Of a stretch of DNA of 62,182 nt, positions 16,740 through 25,028 are shown piece after piece (within the stretch, counting starts at the first letter, position 1; every line of letters begins with the position of its first letter). The notes below the pieces were generated by a model. It had not been told where the DNA came from and ran no database searches. It saw only the letters and a list, made by a program, of their open reading frames with translations. The position numbers and the translations under genes are program-made. The DNA is from Deltaproteobacteria bacterium (GTDB lineage Bacteria; JADJOY01), in assembly GCA_016713535.1 (NCBI GenBank), contig JADJOY010000060.1, forward strand, positions 1-62,182, written 5' to 3'.

Positions 16740-17122
16740 AACTGGTTCCCCCGGGTTGGCGAACGAAGAGGATTCTATCCAGAGTGCTCGGGCCGAGGTC
16801 GGGGGCAGTCGGGGCCGGACGTCCGCCCCGAGCGGTCTGGATAGGATTCCGTTGGACTAGACCGCGGTGGGACGGTTTAGGCGTCTTTCCCTATGGGGAT
16901 TCTTAGGGAGGACGAGGTCGCGGTCAAGAGCCTGGGGCACGCCGTCCGCACCGAGATGGAGCGGGTGGGGCGGTTCGCCGTCGGGGCGCGGGCCGCGAGT
17001 GGGCCCGAGAGCGGGCGTCAGGTCGTGCGCCGGTCGGAGCGAGGCCATGGCGGTCCGTGGATGAGCCGAGACTGCGGTGGAAGGGGCGGGTCGATCCGGG
17101 GTCCGGGTGCGGTGCGGCGGGG
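16740..17122. other. Gap between HEPN-like gene and IS91 element
   Basis: No gene is recognised here. It holds an imperfect inverted repeat, GGATTCTATCCAGAG near 16771 facing TCTGGATAGGATTCC near 16839, around a GGCCGGACGTCC hairpin. It should also contain the end of the IS element downstream of its transposase, but I could not define that boundary. Confidence 0.4.
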
Positions 17123-18316
17123 TCAGGAGGTGTCGAAGCCGGGCCGCGCGGGCGGCGCCGGCTCGACCGGTTCGCGTTCGAGGACCGTGATCCGGCACGT
17201 AAGCTCACCGCAGGCGGGACAGCGACGTGGGTCGGTGCGCACGACGGGGTCGACTGGACGGGCGCTCGCGTGTTCCCGGATCGGTGCGGCGTCCCGCGCC
17301 GCGAGCCGTTGTGCCAGCGGCAGGAGTTGCTTGCGCGCTCGATTCGCGAGGAAGCCGTAGTGGCGAATACGCACGAAGCCTGACGGCAGCACGTGCAGGA
17401 GGAAGCGGCGGAGGAACGCGACGGCGCCGAGCCGCATCGTGCGCGGCCGTCGGCCGTGGGCTGAGTCCTTGTACCGAAAGACGACGTGATCGTCGGCGAG
17501 CGCGAGGATGCGATCGTTGCCGATGGCGACGCGGTGGGTGTAGCGCGCCAGGTATCGCAAGACCTGCTGCGGCCCGCCGAAGGGCGGCTTGGCGTACACC
17601 ACCCACTCCTTGGCCCGCACCTCGGCGAGCAGCCTGCGCCACGCGTCGTCGGCTGCGAGCGACGCGATCGAACCCACGAACCGCAGCGCCGCGCGATCGC
17701 GGAGCGACTCGAGGCCCTGGAGAAACCGGTGTCGAAAGGCGCGGCTCAGGACGCGCACGGGCAGAAAGAATCGCTTGCGGCTCGCGATCCAGCGCGTGTG
17801 ATCCGGTGCGAGCCCACCGCCGGGCACGACGCAGTGGACGTGCGGGTGGTGGCGGAGCGTTTGCCCCCAGGTGTGGAGCACCGCCAGGAAGCCGACCTCG
17901 GCGCCGAGGCGCTTCGGGTCTCGCGCGATGGTGCCGAGGGTGTCGGCCGCCGCGTGGAAGAGCAGGCCGTAGACGTGCCGCGGATTGGCGAGCGCGACGG
18001 GTGCGAGCTCCTCGGGGAGGGTGAAGACGACGTGAAAGTAGGGCACCGGAAGCAGCTCACGTTCGCGGTCCGCGAACCACTCGGCCTGCGCCGTGCGCTG
18101 GCAGCGGGGGCAGTGCCGGTTGCGGCAGGAGTTGTAGGAGACGTCGACGTGGCCGCAGCGCTGACACTCGCTTCGGTGTCCACCGAGCGCTGCCGTGCGG
18201 CACGCGGCGAGGTCGCGCAGCGCGCGATGTTGATCGCCGGAGAGGCGCTGCTGGGCCGCGAGCACGGGACCGTAGCGGCGAGCGATGTCCCCGAGCTCCG
18301 GCCGAGCGAGCCTCAC
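17123..18316 (-). CDS. IS91 family transposase (HUH nickase)
   Basis: A 397-residue rolling-circle transposase. The N-terminal zinc finger is complete (CQRC 51-54, then SCRNRHCPRC). The HUH metal site HPHVHC is near residue 157. The nicking tyrosine region is RYLARYTHRVAIGN, followed by the YKDSAHGRRPRTMRL block. It ends with a second CxxC (RCPACGELTC). The frame is intact. The start overlaps the stop of the upstream recombinase, so the proteins are made together. Confidence 0.92.
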   Translation of the reverse strand: MRLARPELGDIARRYGPVLAAQQRLSGDQHRALRDLAACRTAALGGHRSECQRCGHVDVSYNSCRNRHCPRCQRTAQAEWFADRERELLPVPYFHVVFTLPEELAPVALANPRHVYGLLFHAAADTLGTIARDPKRLGAEVGFLAVLHTWGQTLRHHPHVHCVVPGGGLAPDHTRWIASRKRFFLPVRVLSRAFRHRFLQGLESLRDRAALRFVGSIASLAADDAWRRLLAEVRAKEWVVYAKPPFGGPQQVLRYLARYTHRVAIGNDRILALADDHVVFRYKDSAHGRRPRTMRLGAVAFLRRFLLHVLPSGFVRIRHYGFLANRARKQLLPLAQRLAARDAAPIREHASARPVDPVVRTDPRRCPACGELTCRITVLEREPVEPAPPARPGFDTS

Positions 18317-19191
18317 GACTTCGCGGGATCGCGAACGATCCCGCGAAGCAGGTCGGCCTTCTCGGAGCGCGCCCGGACCTCGAGCGCTCCTGCCGCGACG
18401 TGCAGGTAGATCGCGGTCGTGCTGAGCGACGAGTGGCCGAGGACCGTCTGGATCGTGCGCAGGTCAGTGCCGTTTTCGAGCAGATGGGTCGCGAAGCTGT
18501 GGCGCAGCGTGTGGATCGACGCTGGCTTCCCGATTCTGGCCTTGAGAAGGGCCTTCGACATGGCGTGCTGGAGACAGGTCGGGTGCATGGGCTGATCCGG
18601 GTTCTTCCCCGGAAACAGCCAATCCTTCGGACGAACGGCTCGCCAGTACTCGCGCAGCGCGATGAGCAACGATGGCGTCAGCAGCGTATAGCGATCCTTC
18701 TGCCCCTTACCACGCCGTACTCGGAGCACGTTGCGCTCGCTGTCGATGTCCTCGACGCGCAGGTGAATGGCCTCGTCGAGGCGCAGTCCCGCCGCATAGA
18801 TCGTCATCAACGCCGTGCGGTGCTTGCGGTTGACGACAGCGTCGAGCAACGCCGCGACCTCCCGCGGGCTGAGGACGACGGGCAGCTTCGTCGGCCTGCG
18901 ACCGTACGGAATCTGCTCGACCGGAAACGACGCCTGGAGAGTCGTCGTGTAAAAGAATCGCAGCGCGGCCGCCGCTTGGTTGAAGGTGGACCACGAGGCT
19001 TTGTGGGTATCGACCAAAAACTCTTGAAAGGCCCGGATCTCGGTGGGACCGAGCTGATCGGGGGATCGGTTGAAGTGCTTCGCGAAGCGTTCGATCCAGC
19101 TCACGTAGGCTCGGATCGTTCGCGGCGAGTAGTTGCGGATGCGCAGGTCCTCCACCAGGCGCGTGCGTAGTGCGTTCACGGCGACCTCCAT
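18313..19191 (-). CDS. Tyrosine recombinase associated with IS91 element
   Basis: A 292-residue XerC/D-like integrase with an N-terminal SAM-like domain (SPRTIRAYVSWIERF). The catalytic residues are all present: Arg 137 in AAGLRLDE, His 227 and Arg 230 in HTLRHSF, His 253 in LGHSS, and Tyr 262 in AIYLHV. Its gene order and overlap with the IS91 transposase are typical of the longer IS91-like elements. There the recombinase may resolve intermediates; that role is inferred. Confidence 0.9.
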   Translation of the reverse strand: MEVAVNALRTRLVEDLRIRNYSPRTIRAYVSWIERFAKHFNRSPDQLGPTEIRAFQEFLVDTHKASWSTFNQAAAALRFFYTTTLQASFPVEQIPYGRRPTKLPVVLSPREVAALLDAVVNRKHRTALMTIYAAGLRLDEAIHLRVEDIDSERNVLRVRRGKGQKDRYTLLTPSLLIALREYWRAVRPKDWLFPGKNPDQPMHPTCLQHAMSKALLKARIGKPASIHTLRHSFATHLLENGTDLRTIQTVLGHSSLSTTAIYLHVAAGALEVRARSEKADLLRGIVRDPAKS

Positions 19192-19877
19192 CGGTCGCGT
19201 CGGGAGGCACTCTCCACGCTACCGAAACGGAGGCCCCGTGCGCACGGGCGCCGGTGAAGGCACCGGCAGGCGTGGCAACTAGAAACGAAAGAAGGCGCCG
19301 AGAGGAACTACCGCGCAGCGGTTTAGTTCAACTCTCATTCACCTGAACTACCCAGATGACCCTACCAGGGCGGCTTCGCCCACGTAGCGGGGATTGTGCC
19401 CGCTGCCGGTGAGGCGGCGCAACCGCCCGCGGCCGCAACGGATTCTCGGGGCGCGGGGCGCGGCGGGCTGGCGGCTGACCGCGCTACGGAGACCGGGGTA
19501 GCGGGTTCTGGCGGGCGACGCTTCACATCTCGCGAGCCTTCGGTCTCGCGCGGTGGGACGCGGTCTGCGGCGCCTGATCGAGATGCGAGGGGACAGGGGG
19601 CCAGTCGACGTGAGCGACGAAGTCGTCCTCGCGCGTGCGGAAGCGCACGGCGTTGGCGAGTTCACAGGTGACGCAATCGGCCGCGCCGGCGGTCAGCGAG
19701 GGCAAAAGCCTTGACAGTCCTCGCCCCACGGGGGCTGTCGCCCGCGCGGGACCGTTCGGACATCCGATCGACGGCGGCCCAGATGGCGGACGTGACCAGG
19801 AAGAACCGAAGCACGAGCGCCGAGCTCGACTCGTCGGCGGGCGACTAGCGAATCGATGGACCGCGAGTCCGAGCCAG
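19192..19877. other. IS-adjacent stretch, no confident gene
   Basis: About 690 bases downstream of the orphan antitoxin and upstream of the recombinase. If the antitoxin once had a toxin gene, it should lie here. On the minus strand a fragment reads CELANAVRFRTREDDF, with a faint resemblance to PIN-type toxins, but no complete domain or proper start is visible. A lower-GC patch near 19300-19350 may be the outer end of the IS element. Confidence 0.35.
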
Positions 19878-20120
19878 CTAGCACCCGGGCCAGTCCGCCG
19901 CATCAGCGCTCAGGCCGGCGTCGGCCATTGCGCGTTCCTCGGAGATGCCTAGCTCCCGACACGCAGCACCGAGCCGTGTCCGGCGCATCCGCCGAAGCTC
20001 CGCTGCGACGGCCGCCTCGATGACGGAGCTCCGGCTCGGGAACCGACCTGCCGAGACGAGCGCGCGCACCTCTCGTGGCAGCGCCGGGTCGAGGCTCACC
20101 GTCACCCTGGTCTTCAGCAC
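19878..20120 (-). CDS. Orphan antitoxin, paralogue of the MazF partner
   Basis: An 80-residue DNA-binding antitoxin of ribbon-helix-helix type. It has the same length as the protein at 21456-21698 and shares long blocks with it: SAGRFPSRSSVIEAAVAAEL and RRMRRTRLGAACRELGISEE, ending DAADWPGC against DAADWPEY. The GTG at 20120 has GGAGG eight bases upstream, and this start gives the same 80-residue length as the paralogue. No intact toxin follows it, so it is either an orphan or the remains of a duplicated module. Confidence 0.75.
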   Translation of the reverse strand: MLKTRVTVSLDPALPREVRALVSAGRFPSRSSVIEAAVAAELRRMRRTRLGAACRELGISEERAMADAGLSADAADWPGC

Positions 20121-20345
20121 GAGCCCGGCCTCCGGGATGGCGACGCAACGGTGGGATCCGCCGCCGTAGGCTCGAGCTCGGACCCGACGAGGTCTGCCGC
20201 AGCCCTCACCCGCGCCGTGTAGCTTCCACAGGTCGAGCCGCCAGGGAGGTCCTCGAGTTTGGCTCCGATGTTTCGCTTGGTCCGCGGCATCCTCGACCTC
20301 CTTCGCGATGCACCACACGTCTGGGCCGAATGGCGTGCGGCGCCC

Positions 20346-20465
20346 GGGATCGACCGCGTTCAGCGGAGCGTCCGTCCACAGGTGGCTGTGGATGATCTGG
20401 TGCCTGTTTGGTCTAAGCAGGCTCTCGTTTGACTGAGTAGCACCAGGATTCCCCGCTGGAAGCGT
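20346..20465. repeat. Direct repeat T, first copy
   Basis: A roughly 120-base block containing GCGTTCAGCGGAGCGTCC, the small palindrome TCCACAGGTGGCTGTGGA, then a less GC-rich stretch with CTCGTTTGACTGA. It recurs with high similarity at 21836-21955 and in part at 21083-21118. The copies bracket the membrane gene and the MazF module. Confidence 0.75.
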
Positions 20466-20518
20466 CGGGCTCGCGTTCGGTCGTCATTGCGGTCTGTCTT
20501 GGGGCGACGCAATCCAGT

Positions 20519-21020
20519 TCAGAACCCGCACTCTGCCGCGCGTTCGGTGTCGGGAGCCTGCCGCACCACGAGGCCCGCAGCGCCGAGATTGCTCGCCAGT
20601 AGCCACACGGTCACGACGATCCGAACCGAGCGGCGATCGAAGACCGTGTCCGCGGACGTATACCGAGTGAACACCGGACCCACTCGCGCGAGGACCTCAC
20701 CGCCGGCACCGAACCACAGCCAGACGAGGCCGGCCACGACGAAGGCGGCCTGAAGGATCCAGAACGCGACGCCAGCGATCGACCGTGGTGGCAAGAACCC
20801 CAGGAGGCAGAAGAAGTCGCCGTACCCGCCTGCGACCTGTATCAACGTCACGAGCAGGGAATACGTCAGCACGGCGGCAACAAGGCCGCGCATGAACGAA
20901 CGCCACTCCCGATCCGTGAGCTGGTGGGCTGCGATCCGACCGCTGGCCTTCGGGCCGGCCATGACGCGGCTCAGGATGAGTAGACCTGGGCCGAGGACGA
21001 GCCATGGGTAGCGGAACACG
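20519..21020 (-). CDS. Small integral membrane protein
   Basis: A hypothetical 166-residue protein with about four predicted membrane segments (YPWLVLGPGLLILSRVM, GLVAAVLTYSLLVTLIQVA, GVAFWILQAAFVVAGLVWLW and IVVTVWLLASNLGAAGLVV). A GTG at 21020 is the most likely start, since upstream sequence is repeat T. It lies between two copies of that repeat and has no recognised relatives. Confidence 0.5.
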
Positions 21021-21082
21021 GCGGGGGCCCCTCCGTCGGCGATCGCTCTTCGGCGACACACGTCGATAGCGCGATCCGCGCG

Positions 21083-21118
21083 TTCAGCGGAACGTTCGCC
21101 CACAGGTGGCTGTGGATC
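21083..21118. repeat. Direct repeat T, short copy
   Basis: Only the GCGTTCAGCGGAACGTTC part and the TCCACA-like palindrome are present, ending at the MazF stop codon. Confidence 0.6.
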
Positions 21119-21452
21119 ACGGCCCGATGATCTCGTTGAGTCCTTCCAGCACCAGGTCCATCTCCTCCAGGCTCGCTTCACCGAGACGACGGCCGATCCG
21201 CTCGGTGGAGAGCGTGCGGATCTGACTGATCTTCACCCACGAGCGCTTCGGCAACGGTGCGCGAAGCTCCAGGCTCAACGGGAACGGTGCTCGCTGAGGC
21301 TGGGACGTCAGGGCCACGGCGATCACGGTGCCGGATCGGTCGTTGAACACGTCGTGGCTCAGGATGAGCACGGGCCGTTCGCCCGGCTGCTCTCGGCCCC
21401 GGACCGGATCGAGCGACGCCCACCGGATCTCACCGCGGCGGATCCGCGCCAC
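21117..21452 (-). CDS. mazF: MazF/PemK family endoribonuclease toxin
   Basis: A 111-residue type II toxin. The fold is marked by RRGEIRWASLDPVRGREQPG at the N-terminus, RPVLILSHDVFND, and TVIAVALTSQ. The core also has SWVKISQIRTLSTERIGRRL. MazF/PemK proteins cleave mRNA at short motifs unless bound by the antitoxin. The gene starts three bases after the antitoxin stop, as expected for a co-translated pair. All usual blocks are intact. Confidence 0.92.
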   Translation of the reverse strand: MARIRRGEIRWASLDPVRGREQPGERPVLILSHDVFNDRSGTVIAVALTSQPQRAPFPLSLELRAPLPKRSWVKISQIRTLSTERIGRRLGEASLEEMDLVLEGLNEIIGP

Positions 21453-21455
21453 CTC

Positions 21456-21698
21456 TCAGTACTCCGGCCAGTCCGCAGCGTCGGCCACCAGACCCGCGTC
21501 GGCCAAGGCGCGTTCTTCGTTGACGTCCAGGGCTCGACACGCCTCGCCGAGTCGGGTCCGTCGCATGCGTCGCAGCTCCGCCGCAACCGCCACCTCGATG
21601 GCGAAGCTGCGGCTGGGGAACCTCCCACTCTCGACGAGCGCGTCGAGCTCCCCGAGGAGCTCGGTCTCCACGCTGACGGCCACCTTGGTCTTCGGCAT
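21456..21698 (-). CDS. MazF-associated antitoxin
   Basis: An 80-residue protein with an N-terminal ribbon-helix-helix region (TKVAVSVETELLGELDALVE, then SGRFPSRSFAIEVAVAAEL). The acidic C-terminal tail (EERALADAGLVADAADWPEY) should wrap the toxin. It lies directly upstream of mazF. The region just upstream (21699-21735) is AT-richer and has a TATGATGA-type palindrome (TATGACGATTCATCATA) that may be the autoregulatory operator. Confidence 0.88.
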   Translation of the reverse strand: MPKTKVAVSVETELLGELDALVESGRFPSRSFAIEVAVAAELRRMRRTRLGEACRALDVNEERALADAGLVADAADWPEY

Positions 21699-21835
21699 CG
21701 CACGGCCCTCCGGTATGACGATTCATCATACCAGAACCGCCTGCCCCCCAGGCGAACGAGCCGTGGATTCCCGAGCAACGGCGGGGCGCCTGTAAGTGGA
21801 GGCGCTCCGTCGCCAGCTCGTCGACGGAGCAATCC

Positions 21836-21955
21836 CGCGCGTTCAGCGGAACGTCCGTCCACAGGTGGTTGTGGATGATCTGGTGCCCGTTTGATTCAGG
21901 CGGGATCTCGTTTGACTGAATAGAACCAGAATTTCCCGCGGAAAGCGGCAGGGGG
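21836..21955. repeat. Direct repeat T, full copy
   Basis: The copy upstream of the MazF module, reading GCGTTCAGCGGAACGTCC, TCCACAGGTGGTTGTGGA and then CTCGTTTGACTGAATAG. It is highly similar to 20346-20465. Paired copies around toxin-antitoxin genes suggest duplication or capture of the module together with its border. Confidence 0.75.
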
Positions 21956-22149
21956 CGTCGGCAGCTGTCTCCCCTTTGGCGACGATCCGGTGCTCGAAGG
22001 CGCCTGTTCAGCGCCGCGTTGGTCGCGGCGAACAGGCCCCGGGATCGGCCTGCGACGGGGGATGGAACCCCCGTCGCTACGACCAACGGGTCGTTGCAGC
22101 TTTCGTAGGGCGGGGGCCTCCGTGCCCCCGCCATCGCGCGACGAACGAA
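21956..22149. repeat. Intergenic hairpins, no gene
   Basis: Contains GCGACGGGGGATGGAACCCC continuing to CGTCGCTAC (22052-22080), which matches an inverted copy at 44411-44439. A second hairpin, GGGCGGGGGCCTCCGTGCCC, follows. These lie after the methyltransferase stop codon and could serve as a transcription end. Confidence 0.5.
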
Positions 22150-22875
22150 TCAGCGGGTAACTGGCGCTGTTGCGAAGACGAGGTCGGCGCCGTGGCGTTC
22201 GGTGTGGATCGGGACGAAGCCGGCGGCTGCCAACGCGGCCGTGACGCTGAACTCGTCGAGGGCGGCGGCGAAGTGGCCGTGGTCGATCATGCGGCGGATC
22301 CGCTGATCGGCGCGGGCGCTTGCACCGCTGACCACGCAGCTTCCCACCAAGCGCGCGCCCGGCGCGGCGACGCGGCGTAGCTCGGCGAGGGCGCCGGGCA
22401 GGTCGGCGAAGCAGTGGAGGCTGTTGATCGCGAGGATGAGGTCGATCGAGCCGGTGGCGAGGGGTAGCGCGGTCACCGGCGCGCGGATCAGCCGGACGGC
22501 GCCGAGGCCGTGCCTCGGGAGGCGACGCGCTGCCCGGTGCAGCATGTCGCGCGAGAGGTCGACACCGATCACGGCGCGGGCGCCGCGCAGCCAGGCGGCG
22601 CGGCTCATCAGGTCGGCCCCGCCGCCGACGGGCACGTCGAGGACGGTTTGGCCGCGGACGTCGCCGAGATGCTGATCGATCGCGCCGGTGACCGCACGGT
22701 GCGACGCTCCCCAGAAGACGCGAAACAGCAGCTCGGCGCCGAGAGGCGACGCGATGAGGCGATCGTAGAGGGCGCCGTCGCGGCCGTCGTAGGCGCGGGC
22801 GATGCGCGCTTCGGCGCTCGAGAGCCGCGGCGCGCTCATCCCCGAGCCCGCCGCGTTGGGCCGTTCGATTGACAC
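22150..22875 (-). CDS. Class I SAM-dependent methyltransferase
   Basis: A 241-residue methyltransferase resembling the UbiE/Ycg-type group. Motif I is VLDVPVGGGADLMSR, the acidic ribose-binding residue is in VIGVDLSRDML, and motif IV is SIDLILAINSLHCF. The substrate is not evident. It is divergently transcribed from a UbiV/UbiU-like pair, which hints at a role in modifying the same product; this is inference. The start may be GTG 22875 or ATG 22839. Confidence 0.8.
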   Translation of the reverse strand: MSIERPNAAGSGMSAPRLSSAEARIARAYDGRDGALYDRLIASPLGAELLFRVFWGASHRAVTGAIDQHLGDVRGQTVLDVPVGGGADLMSRAAWLRGARAVIGVDLSRDMLHRAARRLPRHGLGAVRLIRAPVTALPLATGSIDLILAINSLHCFADLPGALAELRRVAAPGARLVGSCVVSGASARADQRIRRMIDHGHFAAALDEFSVTAALAAAGFVPIHTERHGADLVFATAPVTR

Positions 22876-23003
22876 CCTCGGAGGCCGATTTCTATCCTGC
22901 GCGCGCGTTCGAGATCCGGTACTCGCCCCACGCGAGGCGGCGCTGCGGACGCCCGCGGCGCCACGCCTCCCCCCTGCTTCGGCTTCGCCCCCAGGCCCGT
23001 CGG

Positions 23004-23807
23004 GTGCTCGAGCACGCTCTCTTCGTCTCCGACCCGGCGCGCCTCTCCGAGCGCGAGCTGGCCGCGGCGGACCGCCTCTACTTCGGCAGCGAGGTGTGCG
23101 CGCGGCTCCTGCCGCGGCCCTCCGAGCTGACGCAGGTGCTGGCGCTCGCGGACGGCGCGGGGAAGCCGCTCACGTTCGTGACGCCGTACCTGGCCCAGCC
23201 GGATCTCGAGCCCTTCATGCGCCTGGTGGCGATGCTCGCGCGGCGCGACACGCGCACCGAGATCGTGGTGAACGACTGGGGTGTCCACCGGCTGCTCGCG
23301 GGCCGAAGCGAGCGCTTCGAGCTGGTGTTCGGGCGGCTGCTCCACAAGCTCAAGCGCGACCCGATGATACCCCACTACCTGGAGCAGGGCGGCGCCGGCC
23401 GCGACCACCTGCGCGGCACGCCGCTCGACGTCCCGGGCTTCCTCGCGTCGATCGGCGAGCTGGGCTTTCGCCGCATCGAATACGAGCACCTGGCGCAGGG
23501 GCTCGGCGACGGGCCGGGCGACGAGCGCGTGGCACTCCCCGGCAGCCTCTACCACCCGTTCGTGCTGGTCTCGACGAGCCGCACCTGCCCGACGGCGAGC
23601 CTGCACCAGCACCCCGAGCAGGCGCCCTTCCCGCTCGCCGGCTGCGCGCGCGAGTGCCGCGGCTACTCGATCCGCGTGGCGCGCGAGCACGTGCCCACGC
23701 TCCGCCTCAAGGGGAACTCGTACTTCTACGAGAACCCCGCTCCACCCGAGCCGCCGCCCGGCTGGGGGATCGATCGGCTGGTCCACCAGCCAGCGATCCC
23801 GATGTGA
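23004..23807 (+). CDS. UbiV-like Fe-S protein (U32 family)
   Basis: A 267-residue protein resembling E. coli UbiV, which works with UbiU in O2-independent ubiquinone hydroxylation. The N-terminal motif YFGSEVCAR parallels UbiV YLGEAVCSK. The second cysteine is in RTCPTAS (parallel to RCFTAR), followed by GCAREC. This gives four cysteines (32, 195, 214, 218) in the UbiV [4Fe-4S] pattern. The start is uncertain: GTG 23004 gives a length close to UbiV, and the frame stays open to TTG 22869. The stop overlaps the next gene's GTG. The substrate may differ from ubiquinone. Confidence 0.7.
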   Translation: MLEHALFVSDPARLSERELAAADRLYFGSEVCARLLPRPSELTQVLALADGAGKPLTFVTPYLAQPDLEPFMRLVAMLARRDTRTEIVVNDWGVHRLLAGRSERFELVFGRLLHKLKRDPMIPHYLEQGGAGRDHLRGTPLDVPGFLASIGELGFRRIEYEHLAQGLGDGPGDERVALPGSLYHPFVLVSTSRTCPTASLHQHPEQAPFPLAGCARECRGYSIRVAREHVPTLRLKGNSYFYENPAPPEPPPGWGIDRLVHQPAIPM

Positions 23808-24967
23808 CGAGCGTGAGCACCGTGGACACAGCCGAGCACGCCGTGACCCCCTCGAGAGCCGTGCGCCGCCCCGCGATCACCGCGCCGGTCTCCGAGCCGC
23901 GCGACGTCGAGGCGCTCCTCGACGCCGGCGCGAGCGAGCTCTACTGCGGGGTACAGCCACGCAACGCCGCGAGCGAGCAGGCAGGCGTCGAGCACGCCAA
24001 CCGCCGCGACGACGCGGGCTCGAACCTGCGCGACTATCGCGAGCTCGAGAGCGTGGTGCGGCGCGCGCGGGCGCGCGGCGCGGACGTGTTCCTGGCGCTC
24101 AACAACCACTTCACGGCGGCGAGCCTGCCGCTCGCCGAAGAGCAGATCGAACGAGCGGCCGAGGCGGGCGTGGCCGCGTTCATCGTCGCCGATGCGGCGC
24201 TCTTGCCGGTGCTCGCGGCGAAGGCGCCTCGCGTGCCGCTCCACCTCTCGAGCGTGGCGGCGGCGTTCAACGGCGAGGCGCTCGCGTTCTGGCGCGAGCG
24301 CGGCTTCGCGCGCGCGGTGCTGCCGCGGCACCTGACCGAGGGCGAGATGGCCGAGCTGGTGCGCGCGGCGCCGGGCACCGAGCTCGAGGTGCTGGTGATG
24401 AACGACGGCTGCCACCTCGTCGACGGCCACTGCGGCTTCCTGCACCCGATCCAGCAGGCGCCGTCGCTCGCGGGGAAGCTGCTCACCAACCCGACGATCG
24501 AGCGGCTGCTACGGCCGGTGACCGCGCACATCCCCGCGACGCTCTTCCGCGGGATGCTGGAGGAGAGCGACCTGCTGCCGTGCCACCTCAAGGAGGACGA
24601 GGTGGTGGTGGAGGTCGAGCCGGGCGCCGAGGCGGGCGAGGTGGATGTGGAGCAGGTGCGGCGCTACCACCTCGACTACATGACCGTGTCGCGGGTGCGG
24701 TATCGGTGTGCGCTGTGCTCCGTGGGCGCGCTCGCGCGCGCGGGTGTCCGCAGCCTCAAGGTCGCCGGGCGGCGCTACGCGCTGAGCCAGCGGGTGGCCG
24801 ACGTGCGCTCGCTCGCGGCGGCGCTCGATCTCGCCGAGGGCGGGCTCGACGGCGAGCCGCTGGTGCGCGCGTGCGAGGACCTGTTCGAGAAGAACCGCGG
24901 CTTCGCGTGCAAGCGCGAGTACTGCTACTTCTCGCCCGGCGGCTGGCGCGGCGACACGAGTGCCTAG
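23804..24967 (+). CDS. UbiU-like protein, peptidase U32 family
   Basis: A 387-residue U32-family protein that pairs with the upstream UbiV-like protein. The TIM-barrel start is DVEALLDAGASELYCGV. VAAFIVADAALLPVLAAK and FARAVLPRHLTEGEM follow. The cysteine pair NDGCHLVDGHC (C-x6-C) is equivalent to GSLCIMSEGRC in UbiU, with RCALCSVGAL and RSLKVAGRR further on and CKREYC near the end. These probably hold an Fe-S cluster. The start overlaps the upstream stop (ATGTGA). U32 relatives also hydroxylate RNA (RlhA, TrhP), so the substrate class is open. Confidence 0.75.
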   Translation: MTSVSTVDTAEHAVTPSRAVRRPAITAPVSEPRDVEALLDAGASELYCGVQPRNAASEQAGVEHANRRDDAGSNLRDYRELESVVRRARARGADVFLALNNHFTAASLPLAEEQIERAAEAGVAAFIVADAALLPVLAAKAPRVPLHLSSVAAAFNGEALAFWRERGFARAVLPRHLTEGEMAELVRAAPGTELEVLVMNDGCHLVDGHCGFLHPIQQAPSLAGKLLTNPTIERLLRPVTAHIPATLFRGMLEESDLLPCHLKEDEVVVEVEPGAEAGEVDVEQVRRYHLDYMTVSRVRYRCALCSVGALARAGVRSLKVAGRRYALSQRVADVRSLAAALDLAEGGLDGEPLVRACEDLFEKNRGFACKREYCYFSPGGWRGDTSA

Positions 24968-25028
24968 CGCGGTCGACCAGGGGACGGGCGGCCCGCCGGA
25001 GGCGTGCCCTCCAGACTGGGTGCGTACA

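Larger units (their letters stand above)
17123..19191 (-). mobile_element. IS91-type rolling-circle element with tyrosine recombinase
   Basis: A two-gene element: recombinase first, then HUH transposase, overlapping by four bases (ATGA). IS91 relatives with this pair move by rolling-circle transposition and do not make target duplications, so the outer ends cannot be found from terminal inverted repeats. The coordinates cover only the coding core. Confidence 0.75.

Noticed and set aside
16857-17360. Small proteins overlapping the end of the IS91 transposase
   Set aside because: The predicted peptides are Arg/Gly/Pro-rich mirror frames of the transposase and of GC-rich DNA, with no ribosome site.
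19523-19903. A VapC/PIN toxin gene downstream of the orphan antitoxin
   Set aside because: Only a short CELANAVRF segment is suggestive. The required acidic residues, a start codon and domain length are missing.
20346-20465. Repeat T as part of a protein (a frame reading HQIIHSHLWTDAPLNA)
   Set aside because: The two full copies keep a partly similar peptide, but the frames do not extend to a common gene, and the short copy breaks it. A non-coding repeat with a palindrome explains it better.
22802-24967. A 721-residue single protein covering both U32-like genes
   Set aside because: The first 330 codons are the wrong frame of the UbiV-like gene. Conserved U32 sequence begins only after 23804.
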